Program-made: the position numbers and the translations under genes
Shown here: in pieces, positions 9,707 through 17,812 of the stretch
Layout: every line of letters starts with the position of its first letter
Numbering within the stretch: the first letter of the stretch is position 1
Assembly: GCA_903872075.1 (NCBI GenBank)
Contig: CAIQJF010000004.1
Location: 30,307 to 94,306 of the forward strand
DNA from: an uncultured Caulobacteraceae bacterium
GTDB lineage: Bacteria > Pseudomonadota > Alphaproteobacteria > Caulobacterales > Caulobacteraceae
DNA: 64,000 nt
Direction: 5' to 3'
The notes under the pieces: generated by a model
Databases searched by the model: none
What the model saw: only the letters and a program-made list of their open reading frames with translations
Told to the model about the DNA's origin: nothing

Positions 9707-10270
9707 ATGAAGATAGTCTCCGCGGCGGTGCTGGCCGCCCTCCTGGCGTTTCAATCCGTCCCGGTGCACGCGACCCTGCTGGCCTTCTCGTATCGCGCGG
9801 CGGCGGGGACCATCGCCGGCGAGATCGACGGCACGCTGGAGGCCGACGGCAATACGGTCGCTGTGAACAAGGTTCTGGATTTCGTCACCTTCAACGGCGC
9901 CGGCCATGTCTCTCTGCCCTGGCTGGGAACCGCCGACATCATCTATGGGGGCAGCCGGTCTCCCACGGTGACGTTCGACGGCGCGTTCGTCGACTTCGCC
10001 GCTTGCGAATCCGCGTTCTGCTACCCCGGCGAAGGCGTGATCTTCGATCCCGACACCATCGCCTTCACCGAACCGGTCGTGCGGACGAGCCCCGCCTTCG
10101 GCAACATCGTCCCCCCTGATTTCGACTCGCCGGAGCCCGAAGTCTTCGACGCCCGCAAGTGGACCCTGACCGTGGTTCCCGAGCCCGCGACCTGGGCGAT
10201 GTTGTTGCTGGGCTTCGGCATGATCGGCGGGGCAATGCGCAACCGCCGCGTTCCGATCAGCGCCGGCTGA
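9707..10270 (+). CDS. PEPxxWA-CTERM sorting-domain protein
   Basis: A 187-residue exported protein with signal peptide MKIVSAAVLAALLAFQSVPVHA, a beta-rich middle of unknown function, and a C-terminal sorting signal: VPEPATWAMLLLGFGMIGG followed by AMRNRR. This PEP motif, hydrophobic stretch and basic tail identify substrates of exosortase-like surface sorting. ATG 9707 is preferred to ATG 9701 because the GAGG at 9694-9697 is better spaced to it. It converges on the NarL-type regulator gene 22 bases away. Confidence 0.88.
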   Translation: MKIVSAAVLAALLAFQSVPVHATLLAFSYRAAAGTIAGEIDGTLEADGNTVAVNKVLDFVTFNGAGHVSLPWLGTADIIYGGSRSPTVTFDGAFVDFAACESAFCYPGEGVIFDPDTIAFTEPVVRTSPAFGNIVPPDFDSPEPEVFDARKWTLTVVPEPATWAMLLLGFGMIGGAMRNRRVPISAG

Positions 10271-10292
10271 CGTCGCCGGGCGGCGCGTCGGC

Positions 10293-10907
10293 CTAAGCGA
10301 GACCCCTATCGCGCATCCGCAGCACAAGTTCGGTTCGGGACCCGACCCCGAGCTTCTCGTAGATGTTGTGCAGGTGCATCTTGACCGTGCCTTCGGAGAT
10401 GCTCGCCCGGTAGGCGATTTCCTTGTTGCGCAGACCCTGCGCCACGAACCGGGCGACCTCGGCCTCGCGGTCGGTGAGCCGGGTTGGCGGCGGCGCGGAT
10501 AGCCGGCGGAGGGCGCGGTTCGTCACCTCCCGGTCCATCCAGGTTTCGCCGCGGCAGACGGCCGCGATGCAGGTCAGCAGATCGTCGCTGGCGGCTTCCT
10601 TCAGCACCAGCCCGTCCACACCTTCGCGCACGACCTCCATGAGGGCGTCGTCATCGATGCTGGACGTCAGGAGGACGATCTTGACCGGCAGGCCCTCCGC
10701 GCGGACGCGCTTGAGGACCTCGATCCCGGACATCCCCGGCATGTTGATGTCGAGCACCGCCACATCGCAGGCCCCGCGCGCGATCTGCGCCATCGCCGCC
10801 GCGCCGTCGCCGCAGAGGGCGACGATCTCAAACTGGGAGGGGTCGAACAGGCCCTCCATGCCCCGCAGCACAAGGGGGTGATCATCGGCCAGCACCAGGC
10901 GGATCAC
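10293..10907 (-). CDS. NarL/FixJ-type LuxR response regulator
   Basis: A 204-residue transcription regulator. The receiver domain (residues 1-120) has the acidic pair in LADDHP, phospho-acceptor Asp53 in VAVLDINMPGMSG, the Thr/Ser switch in LLTSS and the conserved Lys in GLVLKEA. The C-terminal LuxR helix-turn-helix (about 138-200) reads LTDREAEVARFVAQGLRNKEIA and then GTVKMHLHNIYEKLGV. It starts at GTG 10907, overlapping the TGA of the sensor kinase gene (GTGA). Paired with that kinase and flanked by PEP-CTERM genes on both sides, it may control them; that is inference. Confidence 0.93.
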   Translation of the reverse strand: MIRLVLADDHPLVLRGMEGLFDPSQFEIVALCGDGAAAMAQIARGACDVAVLDINMPGMSGIEVLKRVRAEGLPVKIVLLTSSIDDDALMEVVREGVDGLVLKEAASDDLLTCIAAVCRGETWMDREVTNRALRRLSAPPPTRLTDREAEVARFVAQGLRNKEIAYRASISEGTVKMHLHNIYEKLGVGSRTELVLRMRDRGLA

Positions 10908-12595
10908 GCCGCGGTCCTCGCAAGAGGCGCGACGATTCGCAGTGTCGTTCCATCCGGCCCGCTTTGCAGCATCAGCTCCCCGCCGAGCCCTGCGACGCGC
11001 TCGCGCACCATGCGTGGTCCCAAGCCCAGTCTTCTGAGTTCCTGCATATTGAATACGCCGTGCAGCGGCACGCCAATCCCATTGTCAGCGATCGTCAGCC
11101 GCAATGCGATCGAGTCGAAGTCGGCCCGGATGGACACGGCGCTCGCCTTGCCGTGACGCACCGCGTTGGAGATCGCCTCCCGCACGATCTGCAGCAGGTC
11201 GAAGGACAGATTGCCGGGCAGATCCCGTTCGGCGGACCGTTCGACATCGACGGTGATGTCGGTGCTCCACCGGCGCGCCAGAACGGCCGCGAGATTGCGG
11301 ACCTCGCCTTCGAAATCGACGGGGTGGCCGCCGGCCCGCAGAGGTCCGGAGGTGGAGTCGACCAGCACGCGCAACTGGCGTTGCTCGGCCTTGAGATCCT
11401 CGAGCAGCCGTTGAATCCGGTCGTGGGCCACGCGCTCTTCAGGGGAAAGTTCCCGGCTCAGGGACGTCAGCTGCATCGCCGTGGCGGCCATGAACTGGAG
11501 TGTGCCGTCGTGCAGGTCGCGGGCGATACGGACCCGCTCCTCCGCCGCCGCCGCGTCGCGCCAGGCCACCAGCGAGCGCCAGGCCTCGATGGCGATACCT
11601 GACTGCGTCGCCACCACCCCGCCGAGCATCAGGGCTTCGCGATCCAGATCGGGGAAGTCGGGAAGAACGATCCAGCCCGAGAAGCGCGAGGCGCCGACCG
11701 GCAGGACCAGGGTAAGTCCCGCCGCGAAGACGCTCAGCAGCGGGCTGGCCAGAATGTCCCCGCCGTCGCGCCGGATCCGCCCGTCGGGCGCAAGCGTCAC
11801 CAGCCTCGATCCACGCGTGTCGACAAAGAAGGGTTCGTCCGTGTGGTCCAGCAGAGGCTCGCCGCCCGCGGCGGGGGGCCAGGCGCTGCGCGTCGCGCCG
11901 GCCGGCGTATACTGCTCGATCTGCAGGCTGGGTTCTTCCGGATCGCCCCAGACGAACACCGCCCTCTCCAGGCCGAAGACCGAGGCGGCGAACTCCAGGC
12001 ACTCGGCGATCGGCGGGGTTTCAGAGGCCTCGGCGGGCGGCGGCGAGCCGAACAGCCGCAGCATGCCGTTGTTGATCCGCTCCTGGTGCTGCCCGTAGGC
12101 GACGAGCAACCCGCCAACGCTCAGCAGCGTCCCGATGCGGAGGAGGAATCTTGGCGCGTCGAACGGTCCGCCGGCGAGATCGCGATAGGCCGGAAGGCCC
12201 GTGACGGCGAACACCGCCAAAGCCGCGGCCGTCGCCACCGCCGCGCCCCGCCAGCCCCATTGCAAGGTCGCGCTCAGCGCGATGAGCAGGAACACCGCGA
12301 GAGAAGCGCCGGTGGCGCCCGCGGTCAGGAGGAGCACCGCGACGAAGACAAGCCCGTCGACCGCCAGCAGGGCAAAGAACAGGGCCTCGTGGCGGCTGCG
12401 CCAGACGTATGCGGCAACCCAGCCCACGGCGGAGACGCCAAGATAGGCCGTAAGGATTTGGCGGATCCACGAATCGGCGACGCCGTCGCCGCCGTGTTCG
12501 ACCAGAGCCGAGGCCAGCGCGAAGCAGGCCTGGATGACCCTGACCACCGCGACCAGCCGGTTCTGGCGCGCCTGGAGGAGGAGATGATTTTGCAT
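10904..12595 (-). CDS. Membrane sensor histidine kinase (NarX-like, HisKA_3)
   Basis: A 563-residue sensor kinase. The N-terminal third has about five or six membrane segments (residues roughly 48-170, an MASE-like block). A GAF-like region without recognisable ligand motif follows (about 195-340), then the dimerisation/phosphorylation helix with RIARDLHDGTLQ (His362) and a short HATPase with EAISNAVRHG and IADNGIGV. This is the two-helix HisKA_3 type that partners NarL regulators, matching the gene that overlaps its stop. The signal is unknown; a periplasmic sensor domain is absent, so it probably senses a membrane or cytoplasmic cue. Confidence 0.92.
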   Translation of the reverse strand: MQNHLLLQARQNRLVAVVRVIQACFALASALVEHGGDGVADSWIRQILTAYLGVSAVGWVAAYVWRSRHEALFFALLAVDGLVFVAVLLLTAGATGASLAVFLLIALSATLQWGWRGAAVATAAALAVFAVTGLPAYRDLAGGPFDAPRFLLRIGTLLSVGGLLVAYGQHQERINNGMLRLFGSPPPAEASETPPIAECLEFAASVFGLERAVFVWGDPEEPSLQIEQYTPAGATRSAWPPAAGGEPLLDHTDEPFFVDTRGSRLVTLAPDGRIRRDGGDILASPLLSVFAAGLTLVLPVGASRFSGWIVLPDFPDLDREALMLGGVVATQSGIAIEAWRSLVAWRDAAAAEERVRIARDLHDGTLQFMAATAMQLTSLSRELSPEERVAHDRIQRLLEDLKAEQRQLRVLVDSTSGPLRAGGHPVDFEGEVRNLAAVLARRWSTDITVDVERSAERDLPGNLSFDLLQIVREAISNAVRHGKASAVSIRADFDSIALRLTIADNGIGVPLHGVFNMQELRRLGLGPRMVRERVAGLGGELMLQSGPDGTTLRIVAPLARTAA

Positions 12596-12708
12596 CGCTC
12601 ACCCCACCCCTAGGTCTCATGCCACCAAAAGGAAAGTCCAGCGCAGGTGTCGACGCAAGGACCCACGACCTCCGGCGCATCCGGGGCGGTGTCTTGGGGA
12701 ATGCGGGT

Positions 12709-12769
12709 GTCTGAACGGCGCCGGGGAGGGACGCTACGCTACTGAACTAGAGACTAACGCCGTTCAGAC
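12709..12769. repeat. 12-bp perfect inverted repeat, possible operator
   Basis: GTCTGAACGGCG at 12709-12720 is matched by its exact reverse complement at 12758-12769, with 37 bases between. It lies in the 230-base gap upstream of the sensor kinase gene and downstream of a PEP-CTERM gene, both on the minus strand. The long spacer and lack of a T run make a terminator unlikely. A regulator-binding pair near the kinase promoter is more plausible. The same 12-mer also occurs at 16308-16319. Confidence 0.5.
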
Positions 12770-12825
12770 GCCGCAGAGGTAACATCACGCGCGACGTCAA
12801 CAAGCTGGGTAAAGGTTAGTGTGGC

Positions 12826-13962
12826 CTATATCGAAAGATCACCTTGCGGCGCGGACGCCACAGGTGAGGTCCGGCGTCCGCGGACCGCGGCGCCCAGCAG
12901 GGCGACGCCCAGAAACATGGTCGCCCATGCGGCCGGCTCCGGAACGCCGCCGGGCGACCCGGATTCCGGGATTGTCTCGCCAGGCGCCACAACGCCGCCG
13001 AGCGGTTCGCCCCCGAGGCCGGCGTTGATCACGTTGGGCGTCACGCCGACGGGTCCTGGGACCGGAGACGTCTGGGCGACCGGGGCTTGCCAGGGCGTCA
13101 CATAGGGAACGCCTCCGCCGGCGATAGCGACCGGGCCGGATCCATCCTGCCCAACCGGCGGGGTGAGATAGGGGCCGGTCTGCGATCCCGTTGCGCCATC
13201 GGGGCCATTGGAGGCGGAGCCCGTACCACCGCCATGGTGTCCGGACGGCCCGGAGGACCCCGAGGTCAAGTCGCCGACGCCCGCGCCGGCCAGATCGAGG
13301 GACGGGGCGGCGCCGAAGCCGTCCGCGCGGTCGCCCCAACCCGCGGAGGCGTCCGTAAGCGCATGCATGGCGCTCCAGGCCTGCCCCGCCGAATGCGCCC
13401 GCGACGCCAATTCGACGACAGCCAGATCGCTCTCGGTCTTGTTCTGACCGGCGAGGTGAGAGTCCGAGGCGTGCATGGCGCCAGCCGAAAGAGCGCCCCC
13501 CGCCTGCGGCGCTTTCGCCTCCGCGGGACGGGACGACGCGACCTGGCGACCGGCGGCGGTCTTCGCGACGGACGGTGTCGTGCTGGCTTGAATTCCCAGA
13601 CCCGTAGCCAGCGCGCCCACGACCACGGTCCGGATCACGCTCTCGCCCAGCCAGGCCTTGAGGGCGTTGCGGCGCGCGGAGATGATGGCCAGCAGCCCGG
13701 CCCAGGCCGGACCCGATAGAAGCGCCTCACGCCGATCGAACCGGCGTCGCCGGTAGACGGGTTTCAGGCGGTCCTGAGGTGCGAATTTGGAACTGGCCAA
13801 CGGGAACGCCTCACCGAACGTTACTTCAGCACGCGGTTCTTTCTCACACCTGCCCAGCCCCGGCAACGGACGCCAAGGCCCCCTTGTAGAAATACAGGGG
13901 CAGAGGCGCGCGTGGCGCCTCCCGGTTACTTGGGTCGTATCGCCGGCCGCGATGCGGGGCAA
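12826..13962 (-). CDS. PEPxxWA-CTERM protein with long basic N-terminus
   Basis: Up to 378 residues. The C-terminus is a clear sorting signal: GGVPEPAAWATMFLGVALLG followed by AAVRGRR. The middle is low-complexity Gly/Ser/Pro/Ala sequence without a recognisable domain. A hydrophobic export segment (IRTVVVGALATGLGIQA) lies about 110 residues from the first ATG, after a basic region (RRRRFDRREALL). The true start is uncertain: there is no internal ATG before the hydrophobic segment, and a TTG (LASSKFAPQDRL) near 13800 could be the real start. It is transcribed toward the sensor kinase operon. Confidence 0.7.
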   Translation of the reverse strand: MPRIAAGDTTQVTGRRHARLCPCISTRGPWRPLPGLGRCEKEPRAEVTFGEAFPLASSKFAPQDRLKPVYRRRRFDRREALLSGPAWAGLLAIISARRNALKAWLGESVIRTVVVGALATGLGIQASTTPSVAKTAAGRQVASSRPAEAKAPQAGGALSAGAMHASDSHLAGQNKTESDLAVVELASRAHSAGQAWSAMHALTDASAGWGDRADGFGAAPSLDLAGAGVGDLTSGSSGPSGHHGGGTGSASNGPDGATGSQTGPYLTPPVGQDGSGPVAIAGGGVPYVTPWQAPVAQTSPVPGPVGVTPNVINAGLGGEPLGGVVAPGETIPESGSPGGVPEPAAWATMFLGVALLGAAVRGRRTSPVASAPQGDLSI

Positions 13963-14063
13963 GCCGGACGAAGGTTAAGGCCGATCTATATCCAACGGTC
14001 AGATTGACCGCCGGCGTCAAATTCAGCGTTGTTGTCCACGATTTGTAACAGTGGAGATGCGTT

Positions 14064-15326
14064 GTGAACCCGATTTCCAAGCGAGACGCGATGCGGTTTG
14101 CTCTGCCGGCCGCCTTGGCGCTGGCCATGGCGTCGCACGCCGACGCCCGCATCTACACCTTCGCCGCCATGAGCCCCGTCCCAACCGGCGTGCTTCAATA
14201 TAACATTCAGTACGCCAATCAGGACGTCCCGACCTATCAGAAGATCGCCGTCTACAATTCCGCCAACGTATATTATGCGACGAACGTTTATAACGCCGCT
14301 CCAGTCTATTACACCAGCAACATCTACAACACCACGAACGTCTATTATTCGTCCAACGTTTACAACACCTCGCCGGTCACCTGGGCGACAAGCGGCGTTT
14401 GCGGAACGGGCGGCTGCTACATCAACGGTGTCCTGAAGCCCAAGGGCACGCACTACACCGCCGGACAGTTGGAGTACGCCATCGGGCAACAGCTGCTGCA
14501 CGCCAAGGGTTCGGTGCAATACGCGCCGGGACAGCAGCTGCTGCACGCCGCGGGATCCTTGCAATATGCGCCTGGCCAGCAGGTGCTTCACGCCGCCGGC
14601 TCGCTGCAGTACGCCAAGGGGACCCATGTCCAGGGCTACAGGAACGGCCCGCTGATCAGCAACGCCCCCTCCGGCGTGCTTGAGACGACGTCGCTCTCCG
14701 TCCCGGTCAAGTTCAGCTTTCTCGACGCCTTGTCGGCGAAGATCACCAACGTACCCGCCACCCTGACCTTGTCCGCAACGTCCACCGATCCCGCCGACAA
14801 GATCCTCGGCCCGAACGCCTTCCTGAGCGTCCTCGCCCAGGGCGACTTCAACGGCTCCTTCTCGATCGTCGCCGACAAGCCGATCACCGTGGGGATCGGC
14901 AAGGGTCAGGTCATCGGGACGAACCTGCTTTCCGGGGTGTTCACCGACGGACTCCTGCAGGGCCAGACCGGCGGCTCGACGGCGTCGTTCCTCATCAACG
15001 GCGGCGCCGGGTCGCCCCCCGGAACGACCCTGGTCTACAGTTCGGACTTCCTGGATTTCCTCAACAACCGCGCCGAAGCGGGCTCCTTCGCGATGACCGG
15101 CCTGTCCACCGTGCTCAGCGCGCTTCGGCCCGAGATCAACGGCGCCGCCAGCCCCACGGCCAGCTCGCTCAACAGCTTCAAGGGCGACGCCGTCGGCAAT
15201 TTCGCGTCCGACCCGGCGCCCCGGACGCTGGGCGTCCCTGAACCGGCGGCATGGACGGTGATTCTGGTCGGATTTGGCGCCGTCGGCGCGGCGATCCGGC
15301 GGCGGCGCGGCCCCGCAATCGCCTAA
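14064..15326 (+). CDS. PEPxxWA-CTERM protein with two internal repeat arrays
   Basis: A 420-residue exported protein. After the signal peptide (RFALPAALALAMASHADA) come two separate repeat arrays. The first, residues 61-104, has a 12-residue period of the type VYYxxNxYNxxx, very rich in Tyr and Asn. The second, residues 138-185, has a 15-residue period YAxGQQLLHAxGSxQ. A short Cys-containing loop (GVCGTGGCYING) separates them, and KGTH occurs on either side of the second array. The rest (about 205-385) is a beta-rich domain of unknown function, ending in VPEPAAWTVILVGFGAVGA and a basic tail. The GTG start at 14064 has GGAG eight bases upstream; ATG 14091 is an alternative. Probably a surface structural or matrix protein. 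Confidence 0.8.
   Translation: MNPISKRDAMRFALPAALALAMASHADARIYTFAAMSPVPTGVLQYNIQYANQDVPTYQKIAVYNSANVYYATNVYNAAPVYYTSNIYNTTNVYYSSNVYNTSPVTWATSGVCGTGGCYINGVLKPKGTHYTAGQLEYAIGQQLLHAKGSVQYAPGQQLLHAAGSLQYAPGQQVLHAAGSLQYAKGTHVQGYRNGPLISNAPSGVLETTSLSVPVKFSFLDALSAKITNVPATLTLSATSTDPADKILGPNAFLSVLAQGDFNGSFSIVADKPITVGIGKGQVIGTNLLSGVFTDGLLQGQTGGSTASFLINGGAGSPPGTTLVYSSDFLDFLNNRAEAGSFAMTGLSTVLSALRPEINGAASPTASSLNSFKGDAVGNFASDPAPRTLGVPEPAAWTVILVGFGAVGAAIRRRRGPAIA
14244..14375 (+). repeat. Tandem 36-bp coding repeat (Tyr/Asn type)
   Basis: Three full and one partial 36-base units inside the PEP-CTERM gene encode VYYATNVYNAAP, VYYTSNIYNTTN and VYYSSNVYNTSP, preceded by IAVYNSAN. The DNA is clearly poorer in GC than its surroundings. 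Units differ at several third positions, so the array is not a very recent slippage product. Confidence 0.85.
14475..14618 (+). repeat. Tandem 45-bp coding repeat (GQQLLHA type)
   Basis: Three 45-base units encode YAIGQQLLHAKGSVQ, YAPGQQLLHAAGSLQ and YAPGQQVLHAAGSLQ, with a fourth partial unit (YAKGTHVQ). Synonymous differences between units show the protein repeat has been maintained while DNA diverged. Confidence 0.87.
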
Positions 15327-15568
15327 GGTTTGGACTCGCGCTCCGGCCGCCAGTCCGACTGCTGCGGCTTGAGGGCGAAGAAATCCGGCTCGTGCGTGAA
15401 GTGATAGGCCGCCGTGTCCAGCGCCTTCCGCACCGCGTCCAGGATCAGATAGTCGGGCCCGAACGGGCGGAAGCGATCCTGCATGCCGCGCACCCGCTCG
15501 CGCAGCGGGCGGAGTTCGTCGAACGCCCCCTTGGGGTCGGGAAGGCCGGTATAGCGAACGGGAACCAT
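15323..15568 (-). CDS. Hypothetical protein, 81 aa
   Basis: A small soluble protein with no recognised family: MVPVRYTGLPDPKGAFDELR at the start, then RFRPFGPDYLILDAVRKALDTAAYHFTHEPDFF. Its reality is supported by a strong GGAGGT ribosome site five bases before ATG 15568 and by typical codon use. It converges on the PEP-CTERM gene with overlapping stops and diverges from the SnoaL-like gene. Confidence 0.6.
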   Translation of the reverse strand: MVPVRYTGLPDPKGAFDELRPLRERVRGMQDRFRPFGPDYLILDAVRKALDTAAYHFTHEPDFFALKPQQSDWRPERESKP

Positions 15569-15752
15569 GGGAGACCTCCGGGGCGAAAGCGAGCCTGAAG
15601 CTTCTCGCAACGCCGCCGCCGGCGCAAGGGTTTGTTCTCTTTTTGTTCCGTTGCGGCCGCGACGATCCGCCCGCCCTTGCCCCTGGCCCCGCCCGCCGAA
15701 AAGGGCCACAAAACCCGAAACCGGCGAGCAACGCCGGACAGGGAGCCAAGGC

Positions 15753-16313
15753 ATGAAAGTCGACCCCACCCGCACCTGGGCCGCCGTCGAGGCGGCCTAT
15801 GAGGCCGAAACCAATCCGCGCCACAAGCTGCTGCTGAAAGAGGTGCGCGATCACATGAAGACCGAGGTCTGCGGCGAGCTCGAGCTGCTCATGGCCACCC
15901 TCACCGCCGAACCGCAATATCACATCTGGGGCCAGGGCCCGGACCGGGGACCCAAGGGCCGCGCCGCCGTGCGCGCCTTCTACGAGGGCCTGATCGCGGC
16001 CGGCGGCAATCTCTTCGAGTTCAACGTCGAGAAGGTGATCGTCGACGACAACGCCGTGGTCACCGAGGGCCGGCTGCGCAACACCCATCCGGGCGAACAG
16101 CTGCTGGCGGCGGGCGTCGCCACGGTCGGCGGCGCGCCGGTCGAGGCCGGCGCCCTCTATGTGTCGAACGCCCAGCTCCTCACCGTCTGGCCGGCCGATC
16201 CGGCCGGCAAACTGATCGGCGAGGACATCTATTTCGGCACGAACCCGTTCGACAACCTCGCGAAGCTGGGCCCCGGCGAGGCGCCGCAAAGGGTCTCGAT
16301 CGACACCGTCTGA
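15753..16313 (+). CDS. SnoaL-like / NTF2-fold protein
   Basis: A 186-residue soluble protein with the alpha-plus-beta cone layout of SnoaL-like proteins. An N-terminal helical part leads into MATLTAEPQYHIWG, then GRAAVRAFYEGLIAAGG, a beta strand VIVDDNAVVTEGRLRN, and a late strand with NAQLLTVWPAD. Family members are isomerases, dehydratases or ligand-binding proteins, so no reaction can be assigned. ATG 15753 is preceded by GGGAG. Its stop codon lies within a copy of the 12-mer that forms the inverted repeat at 12.7 kb. Confidence 0.7.
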   Translation: MKVDPTRTWAAVEAAYEAETNPRHKLLLKEVRDHMKTEVCGELELLMATLTAEPQYHIWGQGPDRGPKGRAAVRAFYEGLIAAGGNLFEFNVEKVIVDDNAVVTEGRLRNTHPGEQLLAAGVATVGGAPVEAGALYVSNAQLLTVWPADPAGKLIGEDIYFGTNPFDNLAKLGPGEAPQRVSIDTV

Positions 16314-16822
16314 ACGGCGGGGCCGGTGACGGGTAGACTCGTTCCGGCGGGCCGCGCCGCTGAGTCTTCCAGGCCCTACCGATCAATCACGATCACCGTC
16401 TTCAGCAGACCATCCTCCCCCGACTGCGGTCGGAGGTGTGTGGACCGCCGCCGTCCGCCTGTCTGTCTGCCCGCCGGCGCCTGACAAGGCCGGCCCTCAC
16501 CCCTGACGGCATTTTTGTACAGTCAACACGGTCATAGTGATTGATGACGACGTGTGGTGAAAAATTTGTACGCGTATATTTTTGATACCGATCCTTATCA
16601 ACTACAACAACAGTCTGTTTTCACCAAAATCTGCGAGATTTTTCTGTCTGGAATCGCCGATTTCGCACGACTTTGGCGAAATTTCCCGCGCAGAATCATT
16701 CATATACTCAAGGGATAGTCTTCGCCCCGCCAACGGGCGAGGGGGTTGGCTTGCGCCTGGGCGCCGCACGGGTGGCCCGCCGGCGAGCAGGTCGTCTGTC
16801 GCGCGGAGAGCCCCGGAGCGCC
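16314..16822. other. 509-base gene-free gap with an AT-rich palindromic core
   Basis: No convincing gene lies here. The core, about 16505-16730, is much richer in A and T than anything around it and holds several short palindromes: AAAATCT-GCG-AGATTTT at 16626-16642, AATCG-C-CGATT at 16652-16662, ATTTCGC/GCGAAAT at 16660-16682 and GAAATTTC at 16678-16685. TGGTGAAAA/TTTTCACCA pair across about 55 bases. Two GAATC methylation-type sites lie at 16651 and 16693. It probably carries the promoter of the sulfotransferase gene and may be transferred DNA. Confidence 0.6.
16680..16708 (+). promoter_or_regulatory. Candidate CcrM/GcrA-type promoter of the sulfotransferase gene
   Basis: A good -10 hexamer TATACT sits at 16703-16708, with a poor -35 (AATTTC, 17-base spacer) and a GAATC site (GANTC) at 16693-16697 between them. 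In Caulobacter, GcrA acts at sigma-70 promoters bearing CcrM-methylated GANTC near the -10 and -35 boxes. The arrangement fits, but GANTC is short and the -35 is weak. Confidence 0.3.
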
Positions 16823-17386
16823 ATGGACAACGCAATCGCCTCCCTGGCGGCCCCGAGCCCGAAGGTGTTCGGGATCGGCTTTCACAAGACGGGCACGACG
16901 TCGCTGGCCGACGCCCTTGCCGGTCTGGGATACAGGGTGACCGGTCCCGACGGTCTGGGAGACCCGGACATCGCCGCGAACGCCCTGCCGATGGCGTTGC
17001 GCATCGCCTGCCAGTTTGACGCCTTTCAGGACAACCCCTGGCCGGTTCTGTTCCGGGAAATGGACGCCGCCTTCCCCGGCAGCCGGTTCGTGCTGACGGT
17101 GCGGTCGCCGGAGGCCTGGATGGCCAGCGTGATCCGTCATTTCGGCGCATCGTCCACGCCGATGCGGCGATGGATCTACGGCGCGGGATCGCCCCTCGGC
17201 GCGGAGGCGACCTACCGGGCGCGGTACGACCGGCACAATCAGGAGGTCGTCGACTTTTTCGCGGGACGACCCCGGGACCTGCTGGTCCTGAGGATCACCG
17301 AGGGCGAAGGGTGGGAGCGCCTCTGTCCCTTCCTGGACCGCCAGCCTCCCGACCGGGCGTTCCCGCACAGCAACAGAGCGGCCTGA
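16823..17386 (+). CDS. Small sulfotransferase-family protein
   Basis: A 187-residue protein with the sulfotransferase P-loop-like 5'-PSB motif near the N-terminus, FGIGFHKTGTTSLADALAGL (Lys22), which binds the 5'-phosphosulfate of PAPS. A second family feature is the 3'-phosphate-binding segment SRFVLTVRSPEAWMASV. Length fits short bacterial members that sulfate small molecules or sugars. ATG 16823 has GGAG five bases upstream. It stands alone between an AT-rich gap and a tRNA gene; its acceptor is unknown. The isolated position suggests an accessory gene. Confidence 0.8.
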   Translation: MDNAIASLAAPSPKVFGIGFHKTGTTSLADALAGLGYRVTGPDGLGDPDIAANALPMALRIACQFDAFQDNPWPVLFREMDAAFPGSRFVLTVRSPEAWMASVIRHFGASSTPMRRWIYGAGSPLGAEATYRARYDRHNQEVVDFFAGRPRDLLVLRITEGEGWERLCPFLDRQPPDRAFPHSNRAA

Positions 17387-17441
17387 GGTCCGGGTCGATC
17401 AGTCCTCGGCCTTGGAGACGCGTCGGCGGGGCGATGGCAAT

Positions 17442-17516
17442 TGGAGCGGCCGGGGGGGATCGAACCCCCAACATTCAGCTTGGAAGGCTGACGTTCTACC
17501 GCTGAACTACGGCCGC
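17442..17516 (-). tRNA. tRNA-Gly (anticodon TCC)
   Basis: The reverse strand folds as a complete cloverleaf: 7-bp acceptor stem GCGGCCG/CGGCCGC, D arm with GTTCAGCGGTAGAAC, anticodon stem TCAGC/GCTGA enclosing CTTCCAA (anticodon TCC), T arm with GGGGTTCGATCCCCC, and an encoded CCA. It is almost the same sequence as the tRNA-Gly at 18.1 kb, in the same orientation. Confidence 0.97.
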
Positions 17517-17599
17517 GCTGGAGAAATCATGCCGCAAGTTCAGCCGGCGCCAAAGCGCTGGTTTCGGTCGGCCGGGCGCGGGTCTATCCTGGCGCGACC

Positions 17600-17812
17600 A
17601 TGATCGACACACCAGACTCAGGTACAGGCAGCGGACCCGCTCCGATCGATCCGGTGGACGGGTCCATCCGCACCCGCATCCTTGGCGAAATCAAGACCCG
17701 CATCCGCGCTATCGCGCGCGAGAGCGGGCTCGCCGGCAAGGCCAGCGTGGCCGACTTCTTGTCCTGGCGCGCCGAGGAGCGGAAGGCCGAGTCCGGGATC
17801 GCGGAGGATTGA
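17600..17812 (+). CDS. Putative VapB-like antitoxin, probably decayed
   Basis: A 70-residue ORF directly before, and overlapping, a PIN-toxin relic. Its C-terminal part (GKASVADFLSWRAEERKAES) resembles the toxin-binding tail of VapB antitoxins (S.VDE.IAERRAEA type), but the usual N-terminal AbrB DNA-binding domain is missing. The ATG lacks a clear ribosome site. Best reading: the leftover antitoxin of a toxin-antitoxin pair; identification rests on position and the short tail resemblance. Confidence 0.4.
   Translation: MIDTPDSGTGSGPAPIDPVDGSIRTRILGEIKTRIRAIARESGLAGKASVADFLSWRAEERKAESGIAED

Noticed and set aside
12709..12769. Rho-independent terminator of the PEP-CTERM gene
   Set aside because: The loop would be 37 bases and no T run follows on the minus strand.
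14475..14618. CRISPR-like array
   Set aside because: The 45-base repeats are in frame, contiguous without spacers, and inside a coding gene with signal peptide and sorting signal.
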